A DNA stretch of 64,000 nt, taken from the NCBI GenBank assembly GCA_033032175.1, contig CM065320.1, forward strand, positions 10,993,413-11,057,412, read 5' to 3'. The position numbers and the translations under genes are program-made. This document shows, in pieces, positions 44,853-56,799 of the stretch. The notes under the pieces are model-generated. The model saw only the letters and a program-made list of their open reading frames with translations, was not told the origin of the DNA and made no database searches. The stretch is from Saturnia japonica. Lineage: Eukaryota; Arthropoda; Insecta; Lepidoptera; Saturniidae. Within the stretch, counting starts at the first letter, position 1, and every line of letters begins with the position of its first letter.

Positions 44853-45300
44853 TTTAATAAAATAAGCAACACAGAAATGTGACAGCAGAACTGATGTTCA
44901 ACTTACACAACTCGCTACTTAACTACTCACAGTTTAGTTTTACATTAAGGTTAGGATTACCATTATTATGAATGTTAATATATTAGTTAGATTGATATTT
45001 TCTATATGTGCCTACAATATGTCCGTAAGACGGCTCGAGAGTTCTGTCATTTTTAAATGTTTAAGTTTACGTTTCAATAATTCATTAATATTTCAGTAAC
45101 GAAATATAGTATAGGTAAATAGTTTTTAAATTATGTTTATGTGTAAGCTTCCACGTGTATAGTTATTATACACGATTTGATACTTTCGATAAATACTAAT
45201 TTTATTATTAAGGTAAACACTAATAGCCTATTATTATATTAATAACATACAAATAAATAAAATTGAAGTCTGTCTGAATTCTGTGGCTTAGAAATTTAAA
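44853..45300 (+). other. 3' UTR of the plus-strand LITAF gene (approximate)
   Basis: AT-rich, no ORF, with an early 'ttaataaaataag' (44854) and clustered 'aaataaataaaat' near 45250. Either could serve for polyadenylation. Confidence 0.4.
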
Positions 45301-46174
45301 AAAATATCTTAAGCTCAAATGATTATTTGTTCTTAACCAAAATTCAAAAACGATTGTTTTTTGTCAGTCTGTTTTTTTGTCCAGGCTAATGTACGAACAG
45401 GTTGAACCTACTTCACCGTGCATTCATTAGCAGCTAGAGGACTTTTCAAATGGAAATCTGGACTACATTTTTAGCTACTCGTGGAGCTTAATAATTATAC
45501 TTATTAATAAACATATTATTAAAATTATATTAATTAATAAAAATAACGTGAACTCTACGCCTTAGGAACTACGGGGACTTCTTCTTTAACAATTTAGTTG
45601 CAGACACAGTCTAAGATGTTTTATAAGTTAACACAATAGGTACAGTTTGTTTCTAATCTACTTTTTATTAGTGAAATGAATGATTTTAGTTTTGTGTATT
45701 TAGGATGAAAAGTCTATGTGTTAGAATAAGTTGATTATATTTTTGTTTGAATTGGAATGTAAGTTGCCTATATATTTTATGTGTCTGTCTCTGCAGCATT
45801 TAAACCTATATGTGTTAGTGCATGGTAAATATATAAATAAGTAATACTTTATATTCTTAATAAAACTAACGTAAATGATCCTATATTTTATTTACTTACC
45901 TGTAATCTTAACCAGGCTGCACACCTAAACAGTAAGTATAAAGCAAATGCTTTAGGGAACCTGGGAACAATTTATGCGCTCACACATTCATCTATACACT
46001 ACACATGCACTCCACTCGGGTACATAGGTTTTGACTAGTTTTATATCGAATACCAAATCATTAAATGAATATACACATGTTTCTTCCTTCCTCCCAGAAG
46101 CCAGAAACGTAGGTAATATATGTATAGTCTGAAAGAATGAATTTTCTATGGATTCGGAATTATCCAAATCGCAA

Positions 46175-46350
46175 CTTAATAACCTCTAAGGCAACAGCCC
46201 AAGCTGAATTTTGGCCACTTTGGCAACCTTAAGCGCTAGTTGCCAAGCTTTCGCAGCCGAGTGTCTTCAGCGCTCACCCGGTGAAACTTAAAGCCTTCTG
46301 AGGCTTAAGGGCCCTTACGGCTAAAGGTGTAGGTAGATCGAAAAAAAAAA
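46175..46350 (+). repeat. unclassified dispersed repeat, copy 2
   Basis: 'cacccggtgaaacttaaagc', 'ttctgaggcttaagggccc' and 'ttacggctaaagg' with poly-A at the end. A diverged copy of the 40690/56800 family. Confidence 0.5.
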
Positions 46351-46454
46351 AATTAGATTAAACACATTCGTTAATTGCGTCACGAAACATGTCTAACTAA
46401 AAGTAACAATATTTTGAATGTACTTGACAGCACCCTGTATTACGACTGAAATAG

Positions 46455-46625
46455 TCAAGCTATTAATAAACTCTTTGGATATGTTGAAATTTCCAATATT
46501 TTCGCAAAGGAGATGATAAGCATATATCCAGTACCGTTATTTTTCCTATTTCTTCCTAATAATTGCCACATCAAAAAGTCATCTTCATCGGAAGACGACA
46601 TGTCAGCATTTGAGCCATAGGTAGA
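46455..46625 (-). pseudogene. possible Harbinger/PIF-type N-terminal fragment
   Basis: Minus-strand frame with NADMSSSDEDDFLMWQLLGR followed by NRKNN. An MSSSDED-hydrophobic-basic start is typical of PIF/Harbinger transposases in insects, but the sequence then becomes unrelated. Short; the assignment is tentative. Confidence 0.3.
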
Positions 46626-46829
46626 CGTATTCTGTAAATCCTGCAAGTGCTAAATGTTGAGAAGCAAACAGTGTACAGTGTTTGCCTGTACGTTTACTGC
46701 TTACTGCTCAGGTTTGTGGCCGATTTACGTGTAATGACTTTCATACCAACGAACAATAGTACTTTTTCAAAACAGGAATTTATGCAGTATAAAAAGGTAA
46801 TTTACTTTTTTATTGCTATACAAGTTCGG

Positions 46830-46950
46830 TGAAGCTGTAAAAACCACAGCGGCTTCAGGGCACCTAAGGCTAACAGTACAGTCAGTTCCAAAAAAAAAAA
46901 AGTTATACATAAGTACTATTAGCGGTTGATCACAATCTCATTTGATGTTG
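46830..46950 (+). repeat. unclassified dispersed repeat, copy 3
   Basis: 'gtgaagctgtaaaaaccac', 'ggcttcagggcacctaagg', 'ctaacagtacagtcagttcc' plus poly-A. Confidence 0.6.
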
Positions 46951-48050
46951 AATAATAGTGAGATCGACAGAAGTAACTCGCTGAGCCTAAAAAGGAACCT
47001 GGTAGTAAAGTACAACGCCTAAATCACACAGATAGCTGCATCGTATTAGAAAGATAAGTATTTACTTTTTAAGTAAAAATTATATACCCTTTCACTCAGT
47101 CCGAGTAGTAGGGTAAGTAGTTGTGGGTTGTGGATATCCAATTATGAATATACCCCAACTTCCCGACGAGGGTAGCCATGAACACCTAAAATACCTAACA
47201 ATTTATATAGTAGGGTAGAAGAAGATAAAACTGTATTTTATTTATTTAAAGTTACGGTGTTATCCCTACCTATTGGTTGTCAAAGTTTATATTGTATACA
47301 TGAAATATAATCCGGAAAGTAAACCTTAATAAGTTTCTCACATGGAACATAGGTATTAAAGTGTTAACAATAATAGAAATTAATTCATAGTTCACAATCG
47401 AACATAATCTAACTACAAACATAAATTGATAGCATTTGTACGAGCTATCCTCGTACATCATTACAAGACTACATACGTTGCATCGTGTGCCTGCGTCGAA
47501 ATCGGGTGACAAAATTAATAAAATCAGTATTAATTTTTCACTCAACGCGGACGGTTATTTTATTACATTCCCTGATCGCCCGTTTATCATTTTTCTATAA
47601 TATTGTAGGCTAGATCCTACAACAGCATTAGTTAAGTTATGACTTTTACCGAGATAAAAAGTAGGTACCGGTTGGACTTTATATTACATGCCGTTGAATT
47701 TGATTAGGTGATGGAAGGGGAGGGGGAGAGTGATTACCCTTAATAATGAAAAAGTGCGAAAATAGTTTTAGTGAAATATTATTTTTTACAATTTTGTTGA
47801 TATATATTTCTAGGACTTGTATAACGTCATATTGCCACTTAATCACAATATACTATTATTACGTTTCTTCTAAAAATAAACCATAAGGAAAATATCAAGA
47901 AGAATGATAAAAAATATAAAAATGTATCTAATCAAGTTTAATTAATTTAAGAACAAACGCAAAATACCTGATCGCAATTTGATTTAAAACATATATTACC
48001 CCATTTATATAAATATAAACAAAATAGTATTGGAGCATATTTTTAATTGT
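46951..48050. other. noncoding interval
   Basis: AT-rich; 47270-47545 is open for 91 codons on the minus strand but shows no motif. No gene recognised. Confidence 0.35.
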
Positions 48051-48056
48051 AGACAA

Positions 48057-48159
48057 TTAATTATAATGTGTTCCTAAGTACGCACTGCAGTTGGGGCAGT
48101 AATGATTTGCGTTGTTGCAGGAATTTACGCAGTAAGGGACGCATACGCACGGCCAGCAT
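48057..48159 (-). CDS. orphan LITAF C-terminal exon
   Basis: A 103-bp exon with acceptor TTCTCAG|A and stop TAA, encoding the C-terminal half of a LITAF domain: CWPCVCVPYCVNSCNNANHY, CPNCSAYLGTHYN. Length, phase and splice position match the last exons at 15435, 51857 and 59331. I found no matching N-terminal (CPSC) exon between here and the next LITAF exon at 51857. The nearest usable in-phase N-terminal exon on this strand is 52183-52322. So this is either an alternative last exon of that gene or a remnant whose first coding exon was lost. No disabling change is visible within the exon. Confidence 0.8.
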
Positions 48160-48399
48160 CTGAGAATAAAGTTTATTATTATTTTAAAGAGATATTAATA
48201 AACCGATTGGCAAAGTACAGGAGATGATGACGTGGTATTGAAGAAGGTTACGTGTTTTTAAATAAAATATATTGTTTGTATGCGAGTATTCACAGTACAT
48301 TCTCCAATCACAATGTCTCCGACATATAAATGTTTTAGCGATACATTTTATTTTGCGGGCACTCGCATAGTTTACTGTAGGATATTAACAGGAAATATA

Positions 48400-48800
48400 A
48401 CTTTGTTGCGTACTAATTCCAAACAGAACTTGAAATATGTTATTTTCGAATTTATTTCTCAGCTTATGTCAAAAGACCTTTTAACAAATTTCAAAGCTGT
48501 AGGTCCCTGGGAATTTCTAGGTAGATTTTAATAATCGATCAGTGAGTGACACTTCTAGTATGATGATATGGGCCCGTACTCTTTATTGCGTAAACTAGAA
48601 ATTTGATTTTTCTTCTATTAAAACAACCTATATCTATATTTACAAGATGTTTTAGATAAAAGAGGTTCTCAGATTTATTTCTTAACTTATTCTAAAATAG
48701 TTCTCTTAGTTGCAAATTTAAAGACTGTATAGGTTCCCAAAAAGTGCCCTACAAAATTTTTATAATTCATCAATAAGTAGAGCTTTTAGTAAAAAAGACC
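48400..48800 (+). repeat. diverged ~240-bp tandem duplication
   Basis: 48445-48560 ('aatttatttctcagcttatg', 'aaagctgtaggtccctggga') resembles 48670-48795 ('gatttatttcttaacttatt', 'aaagactgtataggttccc') in order. An 83-codon frame at 48280-48531 overlaps and has no motif. Confidence 0.45.
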
Positions 48801-49189
48801 TCTCTTGTCATGGCTTTGACCTAGACGCTTGATTTTTACAGCAGTATTAGATTTTAATTTCAACTTTATACATCAAGCGGATTTTGAAAAAAGGAATCTT
48901 GAGAAATGCACGGATAAAAGGACAACAAAGCGTTAATAAGAGTTTCATTTTAGGTATGGAACCCTAAAACACATTCACAATCATTAACTCTTTACAATAT
49001 TAGTAAGTAGGAGAAAAGAAGGTATTTATTGGGAGTCACTTAAGCAAGACTCAATAAAAATTTGAAGTGATTTATTTGCGATTTATTAAGAAAAACATTT
49101 TTATTACTATAACTAATAATTTATCAATCTGAAGCAGTCTTTTTAATTTTGGAATCATAATTTTCTTATAATTAAACTTAAAAAAAATG

Positions 49190-49480
49190 ACATTGCCCAG
49201 ACATGCGGGTAATTGTAGTCATCACGTTACACAATGAGAATCAACATATCTTCAGCACTCGGCGCACACATAACCTTCTGCTGATTCCATCGGAAACGAT
49301 CGGCGTGTGGTCACCATCCACACGAAGTGCACCGGCACGGTACCATAACTTATTTTTATGACCAAACTCATTGCAAATCAAGGACCTATTATCAGCATCT
49401 TTTGCTTCGTCATCACATGTATTACAGAAACTTGTATCTGATTATAAGCAGAAGTGGCTTATCTTGAAGGACACACCCTT
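49190..49480 (-). pseudogene. unidentified protein-coding remnant
   Basis: GC-richer than its surroundings and nearly open on the minus strand: SFCNTCDDEAKDADNRSLIC, NEFGHKNKLWYRAGALRVDG, DHTPIVSDGISRRLCVRR, with in-frame stops on both sides. I do not recognise the family; a cysteine-containing transposon or host exon remnant is possible. Confidence 0.3.
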
Positions 49481-49929
49481 TGGCCTTGCCTACAGATTTT
49501 TTTTGCTGCTTTCTTTTTCTTTAGTGGATGCCAACTGAATACCATTACCCGATAATTAACAATAACCTAAAAAAACAACGAAATAAATAAATCGTTCAAT
49601 ATTTCACTAAAAATGTCTCACAGCAAGATTGTTTAGTAATTTATTTAAAAACAAATAAAAAATTATATTTTAAAAAAAGATTGAAATGAATATCTCAGTC
49701 TTATATTGCACACAGGAAAAATTAGAATAAAATCACGGCCAACAATAATTCACTCTTTTCGTCCAAACGTTACGTGCTAATTAAACCGGTGATCAGGCTG
49801 GAGCAAGGTGTATGGCCGATCATTTTGCTCGATATTCGCTTGTCAACGTCTTTTAGTTTTCTTATTATTGTACTGACTACTTTTACCCGCTGACCCCCAT
49901 TACCCTTCTCTCTCCTACCTATAGATTTA

Positions 49930-50110
49930 CTTACCTCCATTAATCTGCCAACAAATATGACTTACCCTCACCTCTTGTTCACATACGTTTTTTTGGCGTG
50001 AAAAATTACGGTTGATTCGCACTGTGTAGACACGTTCGTCAGTATTGTATTTAGCACTACGGAAATTTGTAGACAGACACGGTGGCACTATGACACGGCG
50101 CCGTATTAGT
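49930..50110 (-). promoter_or_regulatory. candidate 5' exon region with tandem donors
   Basis: On the minus strand two consensus donors occur 29 bp apart: 'gaggtgagg|gtaagtc' (near 49966) and 'taatggag|gtaagta' (near 49937), downstream of a GC-richer stretch. This could be a noncoding first exon for the LITAF exon at 48057, but no coding N-terminal exon links them. Confidence 0.25.
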
Positions 50111-51189
50111 GAGATTTTAATTATTATATTCCTTGCCCATGCAACATTATTATTATTAAACTGGTCGTTATTTTATGTGTGAGCTACTTATTCCCGTTGA
50201 TATTTAGAAATTTTGAATTTGAATTTATTATATTATACGTTAGGTATCTTTTAACTACAATCTCAGTATCAATCGTCGAAGATAAGTCCGTAAGCACTAA
50301 CAAGTCCATCCATATTCAATCCACGGACCCCATACATGTAGTTAAATCTATGCTGGACCCATCGAGTTTTCCAACCATATGCCCAGCCCAACCCACAAGT
50401 GATCAGTAAAAAAAAGTTCACAGTAATACAACGTTCGAGGTATATAGAGTAGAGATCCAGGAGTAGCATCTCTATGTATGAAAAGTGCCAGTCGAAAAGC
50501 GTCAAATTACGGTGACGCCACCTAGCAAATGCGTAAATTAAAAAAAAAAGTTATGATAATTTAATTTTCACCCACTTGAACAACTTTTCACTATACAGAC
50601 TTTCCCATTATTGATCAATTATTGTTTTAAGTTTTACAACAATAAAAACTATATAAAATCCCAAAAAAGTATCATTTTTTCTTAATACACTAGAACCATT
50701 TTGGTTGGTTTTTGAATTGTAATTTGCTGCTTACATCTGGACACTGCAACATAATCTCTTTTAAAAGATTGTTCTCCATACCTCTACCCTCCACAGTTCG
50801 AGGATAAAACGATCTGTCAATTTGCGAACTTTCTTGCACCTGACACGTTTTTTTGGTAATATAATATGTAAAGCGTAAACTCATTATAAACTTTTTAGTA
50901 CTCCTGCCGATCATGTGAAAATAGTTGTGTGTATGGTTAAAAAAATTTAAAGGTTAAGTGAAGTTAAGTTAAACCTATAAAATGGAGTGGTTCACGAATG
51001 CATCGGTCGATAATCGGGTTGGTTGATAGTCTCCTGGTTATAGTAAGCTAGACCAGTTTTAGGAAATATTCTAATTATTAATTACCAATAAATAAGCAGG
51101 TTTTATCAGAGATATCACACGCGTGATATTATTATTTATGTTATTCTTGATTCTCTATTCATTGTTATGGTCAGTCAATTTTTTATCTT

Positions 51190-51480
51190 TATAGGTTTTT
51201 ATCGATAAGCAATGATTTAGCCCAAGGTACTCAAGGTAGTGACAAGCTGCCTTGTGGAGGAACTGACTCTCAAGTGCAGCTGCCGAAACATACTAAAAAG
51301 GTGCCTGGCGACAGATGTTCATCTTGCGTGTTGTAGCTAGTCAGGCAGGCATTAGAAAAAGCTCTGCCACCATGCCAAGGTTTCCTGGCGAAGTGTTCCT
51401 TCACCAAAAGCTCAGTACCATTGCAAGAATTCGAACTTAAGTCGATCGAAGCGGTTTTGTACTCGGTACCATTAAAGCAT
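51190..51480 (-). mobile_element. tRNA-derived SINE (same family as 19630)
   Basis: Reversed: 'cgatcgacttaagttcgaat', 'gagcttttggtgaaggaaca', 'gcagctgcacttgagagtca' and 'accttgagtaccttgggct'. These match the 19660-19860 body, with better preservation at the 3' end. Confidence 0.65.
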
Positions 51481-51856
51481 CAATACCTATATCCAGTTTC
51501 AAACTTTATTGATACGTTGCGCATCCTAAGAAGTATGTTGAAACATAATATAAGTGTAAGTTTAAATCATTTATATGTTAGAACGCCTCTTGTACCAGTG
51601 GGTGTTGCCAACCATACCCTTTGATTCGGAACACAATACCATGAGTGCTGGTCCTTTGCAACAAGAATATAACTTATGCTGTCATACTCAAACTTCATAC
51701 ATATTCTACTACAAATTTACCTCCTACTAATGAAAAAGCAGAAAACTATAAAACTGATGACGCAAAAAGAAAGTTAAAATACACAAAACACATATTTATT
51801 ATAGTCAACAATACGATAAGTTTAATCTATTATTATAGAAATAAAACAAAACAATA

Positions 51857-52322
51857 TCAGTTATGATAAGTGCCTAAGTAAGCGTTACAATGTGGACAAT
51901 AATGATCAGCGTTGTTGCAAGATTCCAAACAGTAAGGGAGACAAACACAAGGCCAGCATCTGCAATGGAATGTAATATAGATACAAAATTTGATTTATAT
52001 TCAAGTTTGTTTTTCTTTGTTTCGGTTATGGCATTTATAGATTGCGTGTATTTATGAATCATCTTCATCATTTAAATTAACAATTATAGGATAAAAATAC
52101 GGTTTTCCCAATATTATAAATGTGACAATATGTTTTGAACGGCTGAACTGAAACAGGATAGTAAATATAAATTTATACTTACAGGAACACACATAACAAT
52201 ATAGCAATGACGTGTGTCCTAGTGGTAGCCTTTCGGTCAACTCTGGTCACGATATTCGTTTGACATGAAGGGCACGTCATAGGAGTGGGGTTCGGTCCGA
52301 CGTTGATTACTTGGACGTTCAT
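51857..52322 (-). CDS. LITAF-domain protein, 80 aa
   Basis: Exons 52183-52322 (ATG at 52322) and 51857-51959 (stop TGA), joined in phase 2 by CT|GTAAGT and TTGCAG|A. The protein reads MNVQVINVGPNPTPM, the knuckle CPSC, QTNIVTRVDRKATTRTH, the hydrophobic hairpin VIAILLCVFL then CWPCVCLPYC, and the closing HYCPHC with NAYLGTYHN. It is closest by eye to the 15435-17408 gene (shared start pattern, VGPNP, THVIA). PPxY motifs are absent. An acceptor ('gctttactag') 4 bp before the ATG calls for a 5' noncoding exon; a good candidate ends at 54930 behind a TATA box. The intron is only 223 bp. Confidence 0.92.
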
Positions 52323-52339
52323 TTTTCTAGTAAAGCAAA

Positions 52340-52830
52340 CATAAAAACTAAAATAATTCCATTTTTACAGAGACAAGGTAATATAATATACATAACTGTT
52401 AAAGATAAAGATAACGTTTATTACGTAACACAATTTAAAACAATATTGCCAGGGGTCTCCGCACTAGGCTTCGCCTGTATCGCGAGGAACCAGTTAACAA
52501 TTACATAACTTAAATAAAAAGTTACGTAGGTTAAACTAAAAAGAGTTATACTTAACAAAACACAAAATAAAAAACGTAGTAATGAAACCCAAACAAAACG
52601 CTATACAATGAAATTTAAAAACTTCAAAATTAGGGTACTTTAACCAGCGTCTCTGTCTCAGCGTAATTTAACGATAGCAGCAAATTAAAAAAAAATTTTT
52701 TTGCTTCATGTATTGAACAATCTTTAAGAGTTCTGCAGTGTTTAAGGATGGCGTTATATGTTGAAGGTCTTTTGTAATCCCCAAAACGCTTTTTCCAAAA
52801 CTGAAAACTGTAAAATGACACATTCTAAAT
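52340..52830 (-). repeat. probable LINE 3' end
   Basis: Minus strand: SFGKSVLGITKDLQH and NTAELLKIVQYMKQ in one frame (52690-52820), then a noncoding tail containing 'gtctccgcactaggcttcg' (52456-52474). This pattern resembles the 3' end of a moth non-LTR element; the clade is uncertain. Confidence 0.4.
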
Positions 52831-53049
52831 ATCGTCGGTGATACTGCAATATTATGTTCTATGTTAAAATACTCGATCTCAATTACTCAATGCAAAGTGC
52901 TATATGTATGCCACTCTAATGGCCCAAAAAACGGGGTTTTTTTTACTCATCTAATGAAAATATGTTAAATTAGTACGTTTTAAGAATTATCACCAAAAAT
53001 CAACTCTATAAAAAGATATTAAAAGTTCGCTCGATTTATTTTAAGAATT

Positions 53050-53320
53050 CTTAAACGATTAAAAATTCCAATATATTCCTTGTGCGTCGTCGTGATGCCC
53101 CCGGTCTTCAGTGTATTTAAGTGCCTCTGCGATCTTTGTGTCTATTTGTTTGGGCACTTGGTCGGACCACCTTATTGGGTTGCGTCCTCTTGGTCTCCTT
53201 CCTTCCAGCGTTCCCGTTTCTATAAATTTATCCAGATTGTCGGAAGGCCTTCGAGCTATAGTGCCAAAGTATTGCAGCACTGCTGGAGACAGATGTTCGA
53301 AAGTCTCTGAGAAACCTTTA
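53050..53320 (-). pseudogene. LINE reverse-transcriptase C-terminal tail
   Basis: Minus-strand frame VLQYFGTIARRPSDNLDKFI, ETGTLEGRRPRGRNPIRWSD, QVPKQIDTKI and TEDRGHHDD. The pattern LQYFGHIARRPxDxLEK...GRRPRGRxPxRWSDQ is the C-terminal end common to many insect non-LTR endonuclease-reverse transcriptases. Only the last ~75 residues remain. Confidence 0.75.
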
Positions 53321-53852
53321 GCTCTATGATCTACGGTTAAAGTTATAATTATTGTGAAATTGTAAAAGTTGATATTATTTAATTTTATAGATGTTGCTCA
53401 AGATTTTTTTTCATTAACTACGTACTTTATATGCTTTGTACTATACCTACAGCTAAACCTAGCGATTCGTAAAAAATATTTATCTTTTTACTGTGAAATC
53501 AGTAGCCCGTATTGCAATATCACCGACAAAATTATAAAATAAGTATATGATGTACAATGTAATGTAGGTGTATATACTAATTTAAATAAATTTAAAGAAA
53601 TAATTATATTTTCTGAATAGTACTTTGGGGCCGTTCAAGATATCTAAGTAGAATTTTAGTAATTTTTGACCGCCCCCTCTCCCTTGTCAGCAAAAGCAAG
53701 CAAAGCTCATCCCGTAAACATTTAAATAAGTATTTTTTATTCTATTCTCGTTTCTTATTGTTTCGTGAGCAGTAGTTAACAAGTCTAAAAATAAGTAATT
53801 CATAGTCTATAGAGGAATTAACTTATAGTGGTTTGCTAGTTTTGCTACTAGG

Positions 53853-54055
53853 GCGATAGAAGCCCAGTCGATAAGACTGCGCGCCCCGCCCCACATACGT
53901 GAGGTTGAAGGTTCAATCTTAGGTACGCATCTCTGGATTTTTGAAATCTAGTAAGGGTTAGGAAGGTCAGATAGCAATATAACCAGACTCGCTTAATCCT
54001 CCTTAATCATGGTCGTACCCATGGCGTATATTCAAAGGAATGACATAATATTATT
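53853..54055 (+). mobile_element. tRNA-derived SINE
   Basis: Box-A-like 'agcccagtcgataagactg' (53861) and box-B-like 'ggttcaatctt' (53910-53920), then SINE body 'ggtacgcatctctggatttt' and an (att)n-like tail. Confidence 0.55.
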
Positions 54056-54929
54056 ATTATAAAATACATATTTAATTAAAGAATGTCTGTAAAAGGAGGT
54101 TAGATTAAAGGCATAGTAGCCAGTAAGTAAAACAACAGTTTTTATTATTTTCCATATGTATTCATAGATGGTGCTGCTCGGCTTGGTTTAAATTATCATG
54201 AAATTGAAAAGAAAGAAAATTGAAAGAAATGAAATGAAAGAAGAAGAAATTATCATGGAATGAGTCCGCGGGAAAAGCGCTAACGGTAATATATTACAAT
54301 ACAATATAAATTAACCATTCACCTAATTATCCACTTTGTTATACAATTATTAAAAAAAACTCGACATGATTACGAATAGTTCTGTAGATTCCTCCTATAA
54401 GTTATCAAGAATATTCCAAAAGTAACATAAATTTAACGAAATTACCTTATCACAGAGAAATAGATAAACTAATAATCAAATGATAATTAATTTGGTACAA
54501 AAATGCGACCACACCTAAATATATTTTTAAAACTCATACAACAAGCTAAATATAAGTACTCTAAAATTCTTTAGCACTACATGAACACATCAAACCCTTT
54601 TAATGGTTATAAACTTACGTCGTATTAACGATAAGAGTTGTTTTGAGAAAATAAATTTCCAATAATATGAAATACACACTAAATTTTCGTTCTTTTAAGG
54701 CAACCGAGAAATTCATCAATGTACCTACCTAACTATAACTTGTAGAAATCACCAAACACTAACAATATATAAAATCTTATAAGTATTCTTATTCCTTGTT
54801 ACCTGTACAAGTCCACAAAATATATATAAAAGTGTCACTTCAACGTATTATCACATACTGAAACCGATTAACGATATCGTAAGTGAAAAATACACATAAA
54901 AGGAGTGAGCCTATATTCACGTTACTTAC

Positions 54930-54995
54930 CAAGTTCTACTGAATTGATTAGACTATTCTTGAGTCTCATTCACACAGAAATACGCGTCATAGTAA
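54930..54995 (-). other. candidate 5' noncoding exon of the 51857-52322 LITAF gene
   Basis: Minus strand 'cagtagaacttg|gtaagtaacg' is a near-perfect donor with exon end at 54930. The exon would be about 65 bp and noncoding (its only ATG opens a frame that closes after a few codons). It is preceded at the right distance by a TATA box. The join to the acceptor at 52327 gives a 2.6-kb intron. Inferred, without transcript data. Confidence 0.45.
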
Positions 54996-55017
54996 GACTA
55001 TAATAGTGTAGGTTTTC

Positions 55018-55025
55018 TTTTTATA
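55018..55025 (-). promoter_or_regulatory. TATA box
   Basis: TATAAAAA on the minus strand, about 30 bp upstream of the likely start of the candidate exon ending at 54930. Confidence 0.4.
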
Positions 55026-55029
55026 TTAT

Positions 55030-56090
55030 TTAGTCTGCACTATTGGGGAGTTTGCAGGAATGACATAACATAATTATGTATTTTTTCTGTTCGCCATTTA
55101 AAAGTTTTATTAGATCCCAATATCACGTAGCTTTTATTATATCGCCAGCAATAATTATGCTTCTTTGCTTATGTATAACTTTTGTATAAATTCCCAGCGT
55201 CGTTATAATATTGGTTACGTGTTATCTAGAGTAAATTGATCTCCAAATAGTTATTCAAGCACGCTTCTTATCTATAAAATAAGGTTAAATTAAATATGTT
55301 ACGTCAACTTGTATCTTGTAGGTAGTAAAAATAGCCAATGCATAAGATTTTTTTTTTTGTTACGTATAAGTACTTTCTACGTAGGTAGTTTTTGATATAT
55401 TAAATTATTACATTGTCTGGAAAACTGAAAAGGAATTAAAGCAGACAATTTTATAACCACTATTGGTTTTCATTAATCTTCGGAATTAGTTCATAATCAA
55501 AATTCAAAATACAGTTTTTTTTTCTCTTAGAAATCTATGAACCCACTGCTATATAAAGCCGTACTCTTTCACTTATAAATTACTATATTAGGTAGGTACC
55601 TATTATTGAAGCTTTCCATAAACTGTCAAATGGTTCCGTCAATCTGTTTTGACATTTTCCTCTTACTAGACTATGCTTTTTTATCTTTTAAATATACTAT
55701 ACCTATATTATGTAAATAAAATAGTTTTCTTTCAATAACTTACAGTTTTTTTTAAAGTGCCGTTTAAATGTTTACAGTCAAACATATCCAGATTGAATGT
55801 GCGCAAATTGTTGTAATTTCTTGTATAATGTAGGTACTCAAATTCAGATATAAGTATTTATTAATTAAGAAATTTAATCATAATGATAAAATCTTTAACA
55901 TAAAATTCAGAAGGGCAAAACAAATAACCTTAGCATAAAGGAAGACAAAACGGATAAAACGACAAAATAAATCTTTCTTAACTTTTTTATTTTTGTTTAA
56001 TTTAAAACTACTCCGTATGATTCGACCTTTACTAGATATCAAAGAACACATAAACGCTATTCAGTTATATCAAAATAAATAGTATTATTA
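55030..56090. other. AT-rich noncoding interval
   Basis: No coding or repeat structure recognised beyond short AT tracts. Confidence 0.3.
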
Positions 56091-56093
56091 TAG

Positions 56094-56690
56094 ACTAGCC
56101 GTGCCCCATGTTTTCGCTCGTGTTAATGTTATCAGACAAACACCGCGCCGCGACCGTGCTGCGCCCGCGCCGCGCTGCTTCAATGTAACCATGCAGCCTA
56201 TCATAATTATTGTTCTCACTTCCCGGAAATATAAATTATTTTTCATTATCTCCTAATCTATGAGTCTAAATAACATACTATAAAGGGCAGAATTTAATTT
56301 CATAAAATTGTCTTTATGACAAAGTAATTTTTGTTTTGTGAGGATTAATATGCAATGCCTAAAAATAATGCTAATAATTTTCAACACATATTCGTTATTG
56401 TGGCTTACGTATAAGAGAAAGGCATTGCTACCACCGACATTTTTTGTAGAATGTTGTATTTACTTATCACTAACCATTACGCCAGCGTACAAAACAAAAA
56501 TCAATATTTAAGGCTAGCTAAGAGTTGTAACCTAATGTTAGATAGCCTATACTATTCCTTGCGAGTCTGGCTATATCATATATAAAAAAAATTCGAATGC
56601 GACTGGTAGTTCTAGGGATTAGCGTGTTTAAACAAAGAAACAAAAAATATCAGCTTTATTACATTATAATTTAATTTATCGTTTAGCCTA
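56094..56690 (-). mobile_element. Helitron-like repeat, family C, unbroken copy
   Basis: Left end 'tagactagccgtgcccc' is the complement of a CTAG-type Helitron 3' end, followed by a GC-rich stretch ('caccgcgccgcgaccgtgct'). The right end, 'gtttaaacaaagaaac' then 'atcagctttattacatt', is the complement of the 'taataaagctgat' head. It matches 9935-10210 plus 11507-11660 and part of 29594-29830. Confidence 0.7.
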
Positions 56691-56799
56691 CAAAGGAAGG
56701 AAAAAATAAAAAAATCCCGAAATTTCGTTATTAAAAGAAAAATGATGATTATAAAAAATTACATTCAACTAACGCTTCATTCTTGTAAATTATTTGGTT

